Source of the DNA: Candidatus Ozemobacteraceae bacterium
GTDB taxonomy: Bacteria; Muiribacteriota; Ozemobacteria; Ozemobacterales; Ozemobacteraceae
Reading direction: 5' to 3'
Assembly: GCA_035373905.1 (NCBI GenBank)
Contig: DAOSOK010000012.1
Span: 1-64,000, forward strand
DNA length: 64,000 nucleotides
Translations under genes and position numbers: made by a program
Shown: piece after piece, positions 62,478-64,000 of the stretch
Position numbering within the stretch: position 1 is the first letter of the stretch
How the letters are laid out: each line of letters opens with the position of its first letter
Notes under the pieces: generated by a model
Databases searched by the model: none
Told to the model about the DNA's origin: nothing
Seen by the model: the letters and a program-made list of their open reading frames with translations, nothing else

Positions 62478-64000
62478 CTAGACCGTCACGTCGACGGCCT
62501 TGATGTGTAACGCCATTCTTCTGATTTCCGGATTGATGAGAACGGAGGATTCGACCGCGTCCGAATCCGCAGAACCGTTTCGGGACGAACGCCGGGAGCC
62601 GATCCGCAAGCCGGGCTGATGCTCGCCGTTCGACATCCCTCTATCACTTCCATCGGATTCTCTCCGCGAAACATCCACGGAAATTTGCAGGATATTCACG
62701 CCCTGCTGCTCCAGGTGCTCGCGAATCTGGGGAACGAGCTGCTCCAGCTTTTCCTTCACCACGGCGTTTTCGGCCGAGATTCTCGCCGTCACCGTCCCGT
62801 CCTTCGTCGCCAGCTGCATTTCGAGTTTTCCGAGCGCCTCAGGTTTGAGCTGGAGCGTCATGAACTTGATCTGCTGCGGTCCCTTGAAGAACTCGGCTTT
62901 CTCGATGATCTGCGAGAAGATCGCCGACTTCACCGTGTCGCCGCCCTTCGACTGCGAGGTGTCGGAACGGACCGACTGCGCGTTCGACGGGTTGTCGCGT
63001 GTGAACGAGAACTCGCGCGACGTTTCGTGCCCCGACATGCTGACCCGCTTGACGTTCTGGTTGGAAGCGGCGTTCAGCGCCTGGTGCCCGTCCGCTTTTC
63101 CCGTTTCCCCGCGAGACTGGAAGGATTTCAACAGGTCGGAAATGTCCGGAGCGTCGCCGCTGATGGCCACCTGGGCTGACGTGGTGACCGCGAAGGCGCC
63201 GGAGGACGCGCCCGTGACGCCCGCGGATCCCGTCTGGGCCGATGCGGAGTGAGAGCGTGATTCCCGTGCTTCCCGATACTCCTGGCGCAGCGACTTCACG
63301 TCGCTGCCGAACGTGGCTTTCCGCTCGGGCTCGACGCCGGATTCGCCCTCGGTCGTGACCGCGGATGGTTCCTTCGCGTCTGATTTCTCACGGAGTTTCC
63401 GTTCAGGCCGTTTTTCACCGGCCGTCGTTTCGACCTGGCTCCCCATCGTCTGGGAAAACGTGTCGACGGTCATCTCGGAATCTGTCTCGGGAACCGTCTC
63501 AACCGGCTTTTCATCGGAGAGAGTCGCGACCAGTTTCTCTCCGGTTCTCCCGCCCTTCATCTTCGACAGGACCGACAGCAGTTTGTGAGCCGTCTCGTCA
63601 TCGACGTTCTTCCAGAACTCGGCCGTTTCAGGATTCCTGCGGAGCGCCGAAAGAACCTCGTCGGACTGCGAATCGGTCGCTGGCTTGTCGGACGGTTTTC
63701 CCGCATCCGAAGCTTCCTGCTTCTTCTCGGACACGACAGGCTTTGCGGCTTCCTGCGCCGAATGCGCAGCGGCCGTGTCGGCCTTCGTTTCCTGGACGGC
63801 GCTTACCGCTTCGGTTTCGACGGGAATCCCCGCGGTTTCGGAAACGGCTTCCGTTTCCTGGACCTGGACCGCTGCCTGGACGGGAACGGCCTGCGCCGAA
63901 ACCGCCTCGATTTCATCCGTCTCCTCGGAACTTCCTTCCCCGTCTTCGGGCATGTCGGGCTGGTCTTCCTCGGATATGGCGTCGACGGCTTCGATCAGGT
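62478..64000 (-). CDS. fliK: flagellar hook-length control protein FliK (5-prime end beyond window)
   Basis: At least 507 residues; the frame is open to the right edge, so the true N-terminus is outside. The C-terminal Flg_hook domain has LQLKPEALGKLEMQLATKDG, then TVTARISAENAVVKEKLEQL, and REHLEQQGVNILQISVDVS. The upstream region is low-complexity, Glu/Ala/Val/Thr-rich with repeated SAVQETKAD-like pieces (ETEAVSETAGIPVETEAVSA), and fits an unfolded molecular ruler. It switches export from hook to filament proteins by acting on FlhB. Confidence 0.9.
   Translation of the reverse strand, partial: LIEAVDAISEEDQPDMPEDGEGSSEETDEIEAVSAQAVPVQAAVQVQETEAVSETAGIPVETEAVSAVQETKADTAAAHSAQEAAKPVVSEKKQEASDAGKPSDKPATDSQSDEVLSALRRNPETAEFWKNVDDETAHKLLSVLSKMKGGRTGEKLVATLSDEKPVETVPETDSEMTVDTFSQTMGSQVETTAGEKRPERKLREKSDAKEPSAVTTEGESGVEPERKATFGSDVKSLRQEYREARESRSHSASAQTGSAGVTGASSGAFAVTTSAQVAISGDAPDISDLLKSFQSRGETGKADGHQALNAASNQNVKRVSMSGHETSREFSFTRDNPSNAQSVRSDTSQSKGGDTVKSAIFSQIIEKAEFFKGPQQIKFMTLQLKPEALGKLEMQLATKDGTVTARISAENAVVKEKLEQLVPQIREHLEQQGVNILQISVDVSRRESDGSDRGMSNGEHQPGLRIGSRRSSRNGSADSDAVESSVLINPEIRRMALHIKAVDVTV

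Overview
The window is GC-rich, densely coded DNA from a motile bacterium with a two-membrane envelope: it has TolC/RND efflux, a Tat substrate, secreted proteins with signal peptides and a complete flagellar export gate. No rRNA, tRNA, CRISPR array, transposase or phage gene is visible. The flagellar order (fliK-flgD-flgE-flbD-fliL-fliM-fliY-cheY-fliO-P-Q-R-flhB-flhA, then flhG, flhF and cheA, with FliY rather than FliN) is the type seen in Firmicutes, Thermotogae and Spirochaetes. Together with many lineage-specific proteins, this suggests a deep-branching, poorly sampled phylum. Candidatus Riflebacteria/Ozemobacteria is a guess, not a demonstrated assignment.

Left part (1-10 kb): an Ig-like fragment, a secreted glycerophosphodiester phosphodiesterase, an FHA-GAF-adenylyl cyclase, a HicA-HicB-DUF2442 toxin-antitoxin-like trio, a two-gene ABC exporter with one normal and one degenerate ATPase site, an MBL-fold hydrolase and a cold-shock protein. 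From 10 to 20 kb: lysS, lineage-specific secreted or membrane proteins, a secreted HExxH peptidase, a beta-lactamase-fold serine hydrolase, and a minus-strand run of a Tat-exported aldo/keto reductase with ferredoxin-like Cys clusters, a DUF6599-like protein, a membrane protein and an AlbA_2 protein.

From 20 to 40 kb: mntP, trxB, an EamA transporter, a heavy-metal RND efflux operon (Cys/His-rich small protein, TolC, His-rich adaptor, pump) behind a good sigma70-like promoter, ruvC with a 57-aa membrane protein, a 710-aa protein of unknown function with a disordered tail, a PmtA-like methyltransferase, two minor pseudopilins, alaS, ruvX, a DUF6941-like protein and a HEAT-repeat protein.

From 40.4 kb to the right edge every gene is on the minus strand and belongs to one flagellar/chemotaxis cluster. 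Unusual points are: a CheA paralogue (Hpt-P2-CheW) with no kinase core beside a full CheA; a MinD-like protein without a P-loop between flhA and flhG; flhG placed before flhF; no motAB between flbD and fliL; a FliY with one decayed phosphatase motif; and an 1158-aa FlgE carrying four tandem domain repeats. Intergenic spaces carry several dispersed repeat families: GGGGCGGGTTT/AAACCCGCCCC palindromes, a (CTTCNNN)n heptad repeat, and CACAGAG/CACAAAG-type inverted repeats.
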